From positions 1 to 14,894 of the forward strand of contig CAXMSF010000155.1 of the NCBI GenBank assembly GCA_964196055.1: 14,894 bases of DNA. Direction: 5' to 3'. Positions 5,787-12,213 of this stretch are shown in pieces. Every line of letters begins with the position of its first letter. Within the stretch, counting starts at the first letter, position 1. Source of the stretch: JAFDEI01 sp964196055. Lineage in GTDB: Bacteria; Myxococcota_A; UBA9160; SMWR01. Below the pieces are notes generated by a model. The model had not been told where the DNA came from. It searched no databases and saw nothing but the letters and a program-made list of their open reading frames with translations. A program made the translations under genes and the position numbers.

Positions 5787-6294
5787 ACCGAAGCCCCAGA
5801 CCGACGCGGACCGGAGCCTGATGCGCGACATCGCCACGCGCGGCTGGCACATCGTGACCGTTGAAGAGCGGAACGATCGACCGGGCTGGGCGTTTACGAT
5901 CGGCCTGCAGAGTTCCTTCGAACACCCCGAAGTGATCGTATTCGGACTCCCCACGCAGGCCAACCGGGAGATCATCGAGCGCATCGCCCGCGACATCGCC
6001 GCGGGCTCCGCCCACCCGGCCGGCTCGACCTGCGACACGATCCTGCAGGGGCTTCCGTGCGAATTTCGCGCCGTCGCCCGCAGCTGGCACGAGACCTTCC
6101 TCGGCTACGCGGTCTGGTATTACGGCAATCCGAAATTCGGGGTCGTCCAATTCCTCTGGCCCGACCGCGAAAATCGCTTTCCGAACCAGCCCGATTTCGA
6201 CCCCGATCTCGCCCGGCTACAACCGCTGCTGGAGCACGCCAGCGCGGAAGAGGCCCGGGTGAGCGACGTTCTCCACTCACTCGACAAGGTCTAA
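5779..6294 (+). CDS. DUF4262 domain protein
   Basis: The product (171 residues) matches DUF4262 proteins: an N-terminal GWHIVTVEERNDRPGWAFTIGLQSSFEHPEVIVFGL block, then helix QANREIIERIARDIAAG, then CEFRAVARSWHETFLGYAVWYYGNPKFGVVQFLWPDRENRFP. DUF4262 is common in bacteria and its function is unknown. The frame is open much further upstream, but only as antiphase sequence inside the GST gene. The ATG at 5779 overlaps the GST stop (5784-5786), which points to translational coupling. Last gene of the GST cluster; a 100-base gap follows. Confidence 0.88.
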   Translation: MPEPKPQTDADRSLMRDIATRGWHIVTVEERNDRPGWAFTIGLQSSFEHPEVIVFGLPTQANREIIERIARDIAAGSAHPAGSTCDTILQGLPCEFRAVARSWHETFLGYAVWYYGNPKFGVVQFLWPDRENRFPNQPDFDPDLARLQPLLEHASAEEARVSDVLHSLDKV

Positions 6295-6394
6295 GAGCAT
6301 GCAACGCGACGACGCACGAGCCGAGTGCCCGATTCATGATCGAAAACGGAAATTGCAGTGCTGATTCAAGTCGGCCCCGGGAGGGACCGAATCA

Positions 6395-6931
6395 ATGACC
6401 GAGGCTTGGCGAACGCCCGAGGCAGGCTCTGAGTATCCAGCGATGATCACGCCCGATTCCTTCGAGATGATCGAGACCGTCTCGCGCGAAGCGCTCGAGA
6501 AGCATCCGGTCTGGGCACATTTCGAATCTCCGGAAGACCGCCAGACCATCTTGGGCTGGGGCGTCGCCCCGGAGATCGTCGACGACGAGGTCAGCCGTTA
6601 CGAGTACTGCGGCCCGCCCCCCCTCTACCCGGTACTCGAAGTGGACCCACTCCCTTCGCAACGACACCTCATCGTCGGGGTAACGTTCGAATCGAGCGGT
6701 GGGATTCGCTGTGCCGGCTATCTGCTCGAACCACACGCGTTCGGCATCTTCGTCGGGGACGTCGAATTCTGCCTGAATCGGAACCTCGTGCAGCTTTCGG
6801 AACAGGTCGCCGTACGACTGGCCTCGGCGCTCGACACCAGCGCAGATCTACTGTTTCCGCTGCGGTACACCAGCGAACTCCGGAATCAGCAGGGAATCGC
6901 GATCCAGGGAACCCTCGAACAATTCTGGTAG
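6395..6931 (+). CDS. Hypothetical protein (178 aa), unrecognised
   Basis: I do not recognise a family. The acidic product has no signal or membrane segment. It appears to be mixed alpha/beta, with an N-terminal helical part (ITPDSFEMIETVSREALEK), a central WGVAPEIVDDEVSRYEYCGPPPLYPVLEV block, and strands around HLIVGVTFESSGGIRCAGYLL and AFGIFVGDVEFCLNRN. General appearance recalls small cytosolic immunity-like or regulatory proteins, but no motif supports that. The ATG at 6395 has GGGAGGG at 6379-6385. A second in-frame ATG (residue 17) is possible. Its stop lies one base from the stop of the convergent H-NS gene, with no room for a terminator between them. Confidence 0.72.
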   Translation: MTEAWRTPEAGSEYPAMITPDSFEMIETVSREALEKHPVWAHFESPEDRQTILGWGVAPEIVDDEVSRYEYCGPPPLYPVLEVDPLPSQRHLIVGVTFESSGGIRCAGYLLEPHAFGIFVGDVEFCLNRNLVQLSEQVAVRLASALDTSADLLFPLRYTSELRNQQGIAIQGTLEQFW

Positions 6932-6932
6932 A

Positions 6933-7217
6933 TCAACCGCGCGTTACGGGGTGGTCGTCGGAGATCATCAGTCTCTCGAGATCGTGCCCCTCTTCGAGCG
7001 CCGCATCGAGCCATGCGGGCCGCTTGCCGCGACCGGACCAGGTCTGGGCCGGGTTGTCGGGGTTCACGTACTTGGGCCCAGCCCCCTCGACGAGACCACC
7101 GCGGCGCTTCACCAGGCGTTTCGCGGACTCACGACGCCGGACGAATTCGGCAGTCAGCTGGCGCGCGAGCGCTCCGAGTTGCCGGTCCGTAAACAGGGAG
7201 AAATCGAATTCCTTCAC
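6933..7217 (-). CDS. H-NS family nucleoid-associated protein
   Basis: The product is 94 residues. Residues 49-75 (KYVNPDNPAQTWSGRGKRPAWL) are the H-NS C-terminal DNA-binding domain, with TWSGRGKRP as the minor-groove-binding loop that prefers AT-rich DNA. The N-terminal 45 residues are basic and helical (DRQLGALARQLTAEFVRRRE), shorter than the oligomerisation region of E. coli H-NS and closer to the short Bordetella or Burkholderia type. The family silences horizontally acquired AT-rich DNA. The start is GTG at 7217, supported by GAGGGG about 6 bases upstream; an ATG nearby (7222) is out of frame. The upstream gap carries a CRP-like palindrome at 7285-7318. Confidence 0.85.
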   Translation of the reverse strand: MKEFDFSLFTDRQLGALARQLTAEFVRRRESAKRLVKRRGGLVEGAGPKYVNPDNPAQTWSGRGKRPAWLDAALEEGHDLERLMISDDHPVTRG

Positions 7218-7259
7218 CGCATGCCCCTCACTACGCGTCGGGCGAACCTTCGACGGTCC

Positions 7260-7278
7260 GTATTCACTTGTCGAATAC
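7260..7278. promoter_or_regulatory. Inverted repeat GTATTC-N7-GAATAC
   Basis: Two exact 6-base arms with a 7-base spacer lie 43-61 bases upstream of the H-NS GTG start, between that gene and the larger palindrome. The spacing fits a dimeric regulator operator. Chance occurrence of a 6-bp arm pair is not negligible. Confidence 0.3.
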
Positions 7279-7284
7279 CCAAGG

Positions 7285-7318
7285 GCCGCACCTTGTGACA
7301 GCGGTCACAAGGTGCGGC
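7285..7318. promoter_or_regulatory. Perfect 15-bp-arm palindrome containing a CRP/FNR-type site
   Basis: Left arm GCCGCACCTTGTGAC (7285-7299) and right arm GTCACAAGGTGCGGC (7304-7318) are exact inverse complements around a 4-base loop. The core reads TGTGA-CAGCGG-TCACA (7294-7309), the CRP consensus exactly. It lies 68 bases upstream of the H-NS start and 110 bases upstream of the monooxygenase start, in a divergent gap. It may be an operator for a CRP/FNR-family regulator; as RNA it would also form a strong hairpin, but no T tract follows on either strand. Confidence 0.6.
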
Positions 7319-7427
7319 GGCGACCCGGAGTGGCGCTTTCGCTTGACCACCCGGCACGAGCCGTGCAACCTCCTCCGGGCGCCGGCTCCCGAACGACTGA
7401 CGGTGTACGACCCTTACAGGAGGTGAC

Positions 7428-7730
7428 ATGTTCATCGCGATGAACCGTTTCCAGATCTCCCCCGGCAGCGAAGACACCTTCGAAGCCCTGTGGCAAAACC
7501 GCGACTCGCACCTCGATGACGTTCCCGGCTTTCGTGATTTTCACCTGCTGCGCGGACCGTCGAGCGACACCGCCACGCTGTACGCCTCGCATACGACCTG
7601 GGAAAGTCGCGAAGCCTTCGAGGCATGGACGGAATCCGAGGCGTTCCGCAGTGCACACGCCCGGGCAAAGGCGCCCAAGGGCACCTACCTCGGGCATCCG
7701 CAGTTCGAGGGATTCGAAACCGTTCTGTGA
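7428..7730 (+). CDS. Antibiotic biosynthesis monooxygenase domain protein, IsdG/HmoB-like
   Basis: The 100-residue product is a ferredoxin-like ABM protein. Relative to IsdG-type heme-degrading monooxygenases, whose catalytic trio is Asn7, Trp67 and His77, this protein has Asn6, Trp67 and His77 at matching places (MNRFQIS; EAWTESEAF; SAHARA). That supports a heme-degrading role in the cytosol that releases iron; other ABM proteins act on other substrates. The length is usual. The ATG at 7428 is fixed by GGAGGTGA at 7419-7426. A CRP-like palindrome lies upstream in the shared gap with H-NS. A GTG overlapping its stop (7727) may link it to the next gene. Confidence 0.82.
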   Translation: MFIAMNRFQISPGSEDTFEALWQNRDSHLDDVPGFRDFHLLRGPSSDTATLYASHTTWESREAFEAWTESEAFRSAHARAKAPKGTYLGHPQFEGFETVL

Positions 7731-7759
7731 AGTCGGAATCCGTCGGAACGCCGGAGCAG

Positions 7760-8077
7760 ATGAGTTGGCTGACGGGCGTCGTGATCGCGGTGCTCGTACT
7801 GAACGTACTCGACGCCTTGTTCACGTTGGTGTGGGTTCGAGCGGGCCTCGCGGTCGAAGCGAATTCCTTGATGCGCGACCTGATCGAGAACAACGCGTTC
7901 CTGTTCGTCGCTACGAAGCTTGGCCTGGTCTCGCTCGGCTCGCTGCTCCTCTGGCGACAACGGACGCATCCGATTGCCGTCGTCGCAATCTTCGGGGTCT
8001 TTCTCGCATACTACTTCGTTCTCCTCTACCACCTGCAATACTCGAGCGTCCTGATTCGCAACACACTCGCTGGATAG
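7760..8077 (+). CDS. DUF5658-like small membrane protein
   Basis: The product (105 residues from ATG 7760) has hydrophobic segments at about 4-25, 45-60 and 70-95. It matches DUF5658: LNVLDALFTLVWVRAGLAVEANSLM (the LN..D...T...v..G...EaNplm motif of the family) followed by ATKLGLVSLGSLLLW. Function is unknown. The start is uncertain: GTG at 7727 overlaps the preceding stop (GTGA) and adds MKSESVGTPEQ, while ATG 7760 has a close GGAG at 7753-7756. I list the latter because the family begins near the first helix. Confidence 0.72.
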   Translation: MSWLTGVVIAVLVLNVLDALFTLVWVRAGLAVEANSLMRDLIENNAFLFVATKLGLVSLGSLLLWRQRTHPIAVVAIFGVFLAYYFVLLYHLQYSSVLIRNTLAG

Positions 8078-8091
8078 CCCACGCCTGTGAG

Positions 8092-8100
8092 TGTTAGGAT
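8092..8100 (+). promoter_or_regulatory. Possible extended -10 promoter of the protease gene
   Basis: TGTTAGGAT fits TGnTAnnnT in the 25-base gap before the protease gene. If used, transcription would begin near 8107, downstream of the two GTG candidate starts and just before a GAGGAG at 8113-8118. Confidence 0.35.
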
Positions 8101-8102
8101 CC

Positions 8103-8825
8103 GTGCCAATTCGAGGAGTTCCCCTGGACAACCAAGTCGTCGACGCCATCGTGTGGTACGCGGCATTCATTTTCGCCACGACTATCCACGAGGCCGCCCA
8201 TGCCCTCGCAGCCATGCGCGGAGGCGACACCACCGCATACGAAATCGGCCAGGTCACGATCGACCCGATCCCGCACATCCGCCGCGAACCGGTCGGAATG
8301 GTGGTGCTCCCGATCATCGCGCTCGCAATCATCGGCTGGCCGTTTGGTTATGCGAGCGCCCCGTACAACATCGCCTGGGCAGAACGCCATCCGCGCCGCG
8401 CCGCCTGGATGGCGCTCGCCGGCCCGGCGGCCAACCTCGGGCTCGTGTTGATCTGCGCGGCGGCGATCCGGATCGGCGTGCTCGCGGGCGTGTTCCACGC
8501 GCCCGAATCCGCCTACTTCACCCAGGTCGTGACAGCGGTCGGTGGCGGCGCTTGGGATGCGGCCGCGTTCATCGTGAGCATCTTCTTCACCCTCAATCTC
8601 ATCCTCTTCCTGTTCAACCTGCTGCCGCTTCCACCCCTCGACGGAAGCGGCGCGCTCGCACTCATTCTGAGCGACGACGCCGCCCGCCGCTTCCGCAAAT
8701 TCTCCGCCCAACCGATGTTCGGCTTCATCGGGCTACTGATCGCCTGGCGGTTCTTCGGCTCGCTCTTCGAACCGGTCTTCACGCTGGCGCTGAACCTGCT
8801 GTACCCGGGATCGGGCTACTCCTGA
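8103..8825 (+). CDS. M50 site-2-type zinc metalloprotease
   Basis: The product is a polytopic membrane protease. HEAAH (His at 8187-8189) in the first membrane helix is the HExxH zinc motif, with GPAANLGLVL next in order and PPLDGSG carrying the third ligand, Asp (about 8640-8642). Segment order (HExxH helix, DPIPHIRREPVGMVVLPI loop, AGPAANL, NLLPLPPLDG helix) is that of the M50 family. Substrate is not evident; there is no neighbouring anti-sigma gene. The start is uncertain: GTG at 8091 or 8103, or CTG at 8124, which alone has a good GAGGAG five bases upstream and gives MDNQVVDAIVWYAAF, the usual family start. I list the GTG at 8103 as the conservative choice. Confidence 0.88.
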   Translation: MPIRGVPLDNQVVDAIVWYAAFIFATTIHEAAHALAAMRGGDTTAYEIGQVTIDPIPHIRREPVGMVVLPIIALAIIGWPFGYASAPYNIAWAERHPRRAAWMALAGPAANLGLVLICAAAIRIGVLAGVFHAPESAYFTQVVTAVGGGAWDAAAFIVSIFFTLNLILFLFNLLPLPPLDGSGALALILSDDAARRFRKFSAQPMFGFIGLLIAWRFFGSLFEPVFTLALNLLYPGSGYS

Positions 8826-8888
8826 TCCCGAGCGCAGGCTAGTCTCCGATTCGAGCAACGTACTCAACCTTCGAGGACACCCCCTCCA

Positions 8889-9755
8889 ATGCGATTCACC
8901 TACGCCGAATCGATGTGTGACCCGAGCCAATACCTACCACTGGCCATGGCGGCCGAGCGAGCGGGTTGGACCAGTTTCGCGATACCGGACAGCATCTGTT
9001 ATCCGGAGGTCTCCGACAGCAAGTATCCCTACACACCGGACGGCAATCGTGAGTTTCTCGACGGCAAACCTTTCGTAGAGCCATTCACGCTGATTCCTGC
9101 GATGGCCGCCGTGACCGAGCGACTGCGCTTCACGACCTTCGTCGTGAAGCTCCCGATCCGATTGCCGGTGCTCGTCGCCAAACAGGCCGCATCGGTCGCG
9201 GTCATGAGCGGAAACCGATTCGGATTTGGCGTCGGACTCAGCCCGTGGCCGGAGGATTTCGAAGTTTGCGGCCAGGACTGGAAGTCACGCGGCAAGCGAA
9301 TGGATGAGATGATCGACATCATCCGTGGCCTCTGCACGGGCGAATTCTTCGCCTACAAGGGCGAGCACTACGACATCCCGAGCATCAAGATCTGCCCGAC
9401 CCCCAGCGTGAAGCTACCGATCCTGATCGGCGGCCACGCCGAGGCCGCGTTGAAACGCGCTGCATGCCGGGGCGACGGCTGGATGCACGCAGGCGGCGAT
9501 GCGGGAGATCTGGAGCGTTACATCACGCGACTGGGCGAACTTCGCAAGGAGTACGACCGCGAACAGGAGCCCTTCGAGATTCATGTGATCTCGATGGACG
9601 CCTATACCGTCGACGGCGTGCGCCGCCTCGAAGATCTGGGGGTAACCGATGCCATCGTCGGATTCCGCAACGCCTACGAAGTCGACACGCAGACCCTCGA
9701 GCACAAGATCAACGCCCTCGAACAATTTGCGGACGCCATCATCGCGAAGTTGTAG
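8889..9755 (+). CDS. LLM class F420-dependent-type oxidoreductase
   Basis: The 288-residue product is a luciferase-like TIM barrel: LPLAMAAERAGWTSFAIPDS, ERLRFTTFVVKLPIRLPVLVAKQAASVAVMSGNRFGFGVGLSPWPEDFE, KRMDEMIDIIRGLCTGE and PSVKLPILIGGHAEAALKRAACRGDGWM. The GNR..FGVG and LIGG..E.ALkRAA..gDGW blocks are typical of the TIGR03619-like/LLM class F420 family, so it is a flavin- or F420-dependent oxidoreductase. The substrate cannot be told from sequence. The ATG at 8889 lacks a strong Shine-Dalgarno. A TAGTCT at 8841-8846 could be a -10 element. The gene is 63 bases after the protease and may be separately transcribed. Confidence 0.88.
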   Translation: MRFTYAESMCDPSQYLPLAMAAERAGWTSFAIPDSICYPEVSDSKYPYTPDGNREFLDGKPFVEPFTLIPAMAAVTERLRFTTFVVKLPIRLPVLVAKQAASVAVMSGNRFGFGVGLSPWPEDFEVCGQDWKSRGKRMDEMIDIIRGLCTGEFFAYKGEHYDIPSIKICPTPSVKLPILIGGHAEAALKRAACRGDGWMHAGGDAGDLERYITRLGELRKEYDREQEPFEIHVISMDAYTVDGVRRLEDLGVTDAIVGFRNAYEVDTQTLEHKINALEQFADAIIAKL

Positions 9756-9859
9756 CCATTGCCTCGCCAACGTGATGCAATCGAGAGTTTGATCGGCTTA
9801 TCGCAGATCCGACATTTCATCCCGGCCTTCACTCCCCCGGCCGAATCCGAGGCTTCGGC

Positions 9860-10453
9860 ATGAACCCGATCACACATCTGCTGGTCGGTTGGACGGTCGC
9901 CAACTCGGCTTCACTCGAGCGACGCGACCGCGGGATCGTCACGATCGCAGGAGTCATTCCCGACTTCGACGGCCTCGGAATCCTGATCGACCTGGCACGC
10001 AACGACGGGGACGGCGACCTCACGTGGTGGTGGGCGCTGCACCACAACCTCGCACACAATCTGACGACTGCGGTGCTGTACTCGGCGGCCGCCTTCCTCG
10101 TCGCCACGCGCCGCTTCGCAACGGCCGCGCTGGCATTCCTGGCATTCCACCTGCACCTGCTCGGCGACGTTGCCGGATCGCGCGGCCCTGACGGTTACCA
10201 GTGGCCGATCGCATATCTGAACCCCTTCTCCGATGCCTGGCAGCTGACCTGGTCGGGACAGTGGGAACTATCCGCGTGGCCGAACTTCGCAATCACCGCG
10301 CTCCTGCTCGCGTGGACCCTTCGAATCGCCTGGCTCCACGGCCGTTCCCCGCTCGAGATCGTCTCATCGCGGGCAGATCGCGCCTTCACGAAGACATTGC
10401 GGGAACGCTTCGGGGAACCGGAAGCGACGCCGAGAGCAGAGGGGCGGGCGTGA
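9860..10453 (+). CDS. DUF457/YdjM-like metal-dependent membrane hydrolase
   Basis: The product (197 residues) shows DUF457 motifs: MNPITHLLVGW (His6), GVIPDFDGLG (Asp35, Asp37), ALHHNLAHNL (His61, His62, His66), and FHLHLLGDVAGSRGPDGYQWP (His97, His99, Asp103). These form the presumed metal site on a membrane of about four to five helices (visible at about 71-83, 88-104 and 142-160). The last 30 residues are charged and soluble. The E. coli YdjM relative is SOS-linked, but nothing here shows a LexA box. It overlaps the ArsC-like gene by four bases (GTGA). It follows the LLM gene after a 104-base gap that contains nothing I recognise. Confidence 0.85.
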   Translation: MNPITHLLVGWTVANSASLERRDRGIVTIAGVIPDFDGLGILIDLARNDGDGDLTWWWALHHNLAHNLTTAVLYSAAAFLVATRRFATAALAFLAFHLHLLGDVAGSRGPDGYQWPIAYLNPFSDAWQLTWSGQWELSAWPNFAITALLLAWTLRIAWLHGRSPLEIVSSRADRAFTKTLRERFGEPEATPRAEGRA

Positions 10454-10842
10454 AGCGGTACCTGTTCGTTTGCGTCGAAAACGCCAATCGGAGCCAGATG
10501 GCCGAGGCCTTCACGCGCATCCACGCTGGCCCGAACATCGAAGCCAGCAGCGCCGGTTCGAATCCATCCGGGCGCATCAATCCGAAGGCGGTCGAAGCGA
10601 TGCTAGAGGTCGGCTACGACCTCACACGCCATGGCTCGATCTCGCTCGACGAGCTGCCGGAGGTGGAATTCGACGTGGTCGTCACGATGGGTTGCGGCGA
10701 TGCCTGTCCGAACGTGCGTGCGGCGCGGCGAGAAGACTGGGAGATCCCCGATCCCGCCCACCTCCCCGAAGATGAATTCCGCGTCGTCCGTGACCTCATC
10801 GAATCGAAGGTCCGCGAACTGCTCGCCCCAACCGACGCCTGA
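10450..10842 (+). CDS. arsC: Arsenate reductase ArsC / low-molecular-weight protein tyrosine phosphatase
   Basis: The 130-residue product has the LMW-PTP P-loop CVENANR (Cys8, Arg14; CX5R) with SQMAEAF after it, the GSNPSGRINPKAVEAM block typical of ArsC, and DVVVTMGCGDACPNV with Cys82 and Cys86. It ends with DWEIPDP, which carries the general acid Asp. These features fit thioredoxin- or mycothiol-coupled ArsC enzymes reducing arsenate to arsenite; the second cysteine pair is spaced CX3C rather than the CX6C of B. subtilis ArsC. A protein phosphatase role is the alternative. The start is GTG 10450, overlapping the stop of the DUF457 gene. No arsR, arsB or acr3 gene is nearby. Confidence 0.83.
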   Translation: MKRYLFVCVENANRSQMAEAFTRIHAGPNIEASSAGSNPSGRINPKAVEAMLEVGYDLTRHGSISLDELPEVEFDVVVTMGCGDACPNVRAARREDWEIPDPAHLPEDEFRVVRDLIESKVRELLAPTDA

Positions 10843-10910
10843 ACCAACCCGAACTCGAAATGGCAGCGCGGATCGGAGCAGGGGGCCTACCGCATCGGAA
10901 GGGCTCCGGT

Positions 10911-11414
10911 CTAGGAGAACTCCGAGTCGCGGAGGAACATTGCCGTCTGGTTGCCGTGGTAGACGAGCGCATCTTCCTGCCAGAATTGGAACTCGAAACG
11001 CAGCACGACCCGCCGCTCGCCGACGCGCGACCGCAGCTCGCGGGATTCGAGACGCAGCGCCGGACCGATGCGTGCGAGCTTCTTGAAATCAGCGCGGTGG
11101 ATGCGGCTTCCGAATCCGGTCCATCCCTCGTCCCAGCGGCAGCCGTGAAAGAACCATGCGTGAAGACAGCCGAGGCTGCCCGTCGCCATCACCATTTCGG
11201 CGCCCGAAAGGTGTGCGGGATGACCAGGACCGACCCGCTGCTGCCGCACGAACGGCAGCTCCCGAGTGCTATCCAGGCGCGCCGTGATGCAGCGCTCGTC
11301 CGCATCCACGCTGAGGATCTCGTCGATCAGGAAGGCACTTTCTCGATACATGAACGTGTCGAGGAAGCGCCTGAACGAATCGGGATCGAGCGGACCCGGA
11401 AGAGCTCCACTCAA
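10911..11414 (-). CDS. Hotdog-fold protein (FabZ/FabA-like or thioesterase-like)
   Basis: The 167-residue product has the hotdog pattern: an N-terminal F..FLDTFMYRESAFLIDEILSVDAD strand-turn, a central helix in LSGAEMVMATGSLGCLHAWFF, and a C-terminal sheet (RIHRADFKKLARIGPALRLESREL, VVLRFEFQFWQEDALVYHGNQTAMFL). PGHPAH at 63-68 with Glu73 on the helix sits where FabZ carries its His/Glu pair, so it may be active, but the family motifs are only partly matched. The start is probably TTG at 11414; its Shine-Dalgarno is weak. It is last in a minus-strand set behind the enoyl-CoA hydratase-like gene, a partnership that suggests fatty-acyl metabolism. The gene converges on the ArsC gene. Confidence 0.72.
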   Translation of the reverse strand: MSGALPGPLDPDSFRRFLDTFMYRESAFLIDEILSVDADERCITARLDSTRELPFVRQQRVGPGHPAHLSGAEMVMATGSLGCLHAWFFHGCRWDEGWTGFGSRIHRADFKKLARIGPALRLESRELRSRVGERRVVLRFEFQFWQEDALVYHGNQTAMFLRDSEFS

Positions 11415-11465
11415 AGCGGATCGCAGGCTGTGATGGCGAGCACCCCGCGGCGCGGCCGCGGCGCA

Positions 11466-12134
11466 TCAGGAATCACGTTCGAAGACCTCGAGTGCCGAGC
11501 GATAGAGGCCACGCTTGATCGCGCCCATCGTCGCGCGATCCTTGCCCGCGAGCCCGCGAACGAATTCCGCAGCGCGAGTCACGACCTCTGTTTCCGGCAC
11601 GGCGGCATCGACGATTCCCTTCGCGAGCGCTTCCTCTCCGCCGTAGCGCCGGCCGGTGATCAACATCTCGTGGACGAGCGGTCCGGGCAGACGTGCCTCG
11701 ATGACCGCGTACATTCCGGCTGCGAGCGGAACCCCCATCCCGAGGTCGATCTCGGGCAGGCAGAAGAAACCGCGATCGCCACGCATCACGCGATAGTCGT
11801 GTGCGAGCGCGATCATGCTTCCGCCCGCGAAGGCATGACCGTTCAAGGCCGCCACGGTCGCCATCGGAAAAGTCAGCAGGCGCGCGAATAGCGCGTTCAA
11901 GCCTGCGAGGACTTCGCCCGCCCGCTCGCGTCCCTCGCCGCCCATCCAGTCGAGATCAAGGCCGTTGGAATAGAACTTCCCTGCGCCGGTCGTGATCAGC
12001 GCCGCGGCACCTTCGCTCGACTCGACGCGATCGAGCGCATCGTTCATCTCGGCGAGAAAGTCGGGATTGATGCGGTTCTCGCCACCGCGCATGGCAAGAA
12101 TGTGAAGGTCGCCGTCCCGCTCGAGTTCGATCAA
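11466..12134 (-). CDS. Enoyl-CoA hydratase/isomerase family protein (ECI-like)
   Basis: The 222-residue product is a crotonase-fold protein: SNGLDLDWM (residues 56-64) and NGHAFAGGSMIALAHD (98-113) are the two oxyanion-hole loops, followed by GFFCLPEIDLGM with Glu128 at the place of the delta3,delta2-enoyl-CoA isomerase base. There is no second Glu in the 98-113 segment as in full hydratases, so isomerase is more likely. Substrate acyl chain is unknown. The TTG at 12134 is supported by GGAGGAG about six bases upstream. The hotdog gene follows after 51 bases; the Nudix gene precedes by 79. Confidence 0.85.
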   Translation of the reverse strand: MIELERDGDLHILAMRGGENRINPDFLAEMNDALDRVESSEGAAALITTGAGKFYSNGLDLDWMGGEGRERAGEVLAGLNALFARLLTFPMATVAALNGHAFAGGSMIALAHDYRVMRGDRGFFCLPEIDLGMGVPLAAGMYAVIEARLPGPLVHEMLITGRRYGGEEALAKGIVDAAVPETEVVTRAAEFVRGLAGKDRATMGAIKRGLYRSALEVFERDS

Positions 12135-12213
12135 TGCGCTCCTCCGAGAGCCTCAGCACGTGCGACCGGAAACATACCGCCTCGGATGGACGATTCCCGC
12201 CGCGGACAGCGCC

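Noticed and set aside
6336..6398. 20-codon frame overlapping the start of the 178-residue gene
   Set aside because: A leader peptide is possible because of its ATGA overlap, but it has no Shine-Dalgarno and no regulatory amino-acid run.
9674..9877. Minus-strand frame with a CRICDKP zinc-like motif
   Set aside because: It lacks a second ligand pair and most of it is antisense to the LLM oxidoreductase; one CxxC is not enough.
10860..11891. 343-codon plus-strand frame
   Set aside because: It is antisense to the hotdog and crotonase genes, both of which have clear family signatures.
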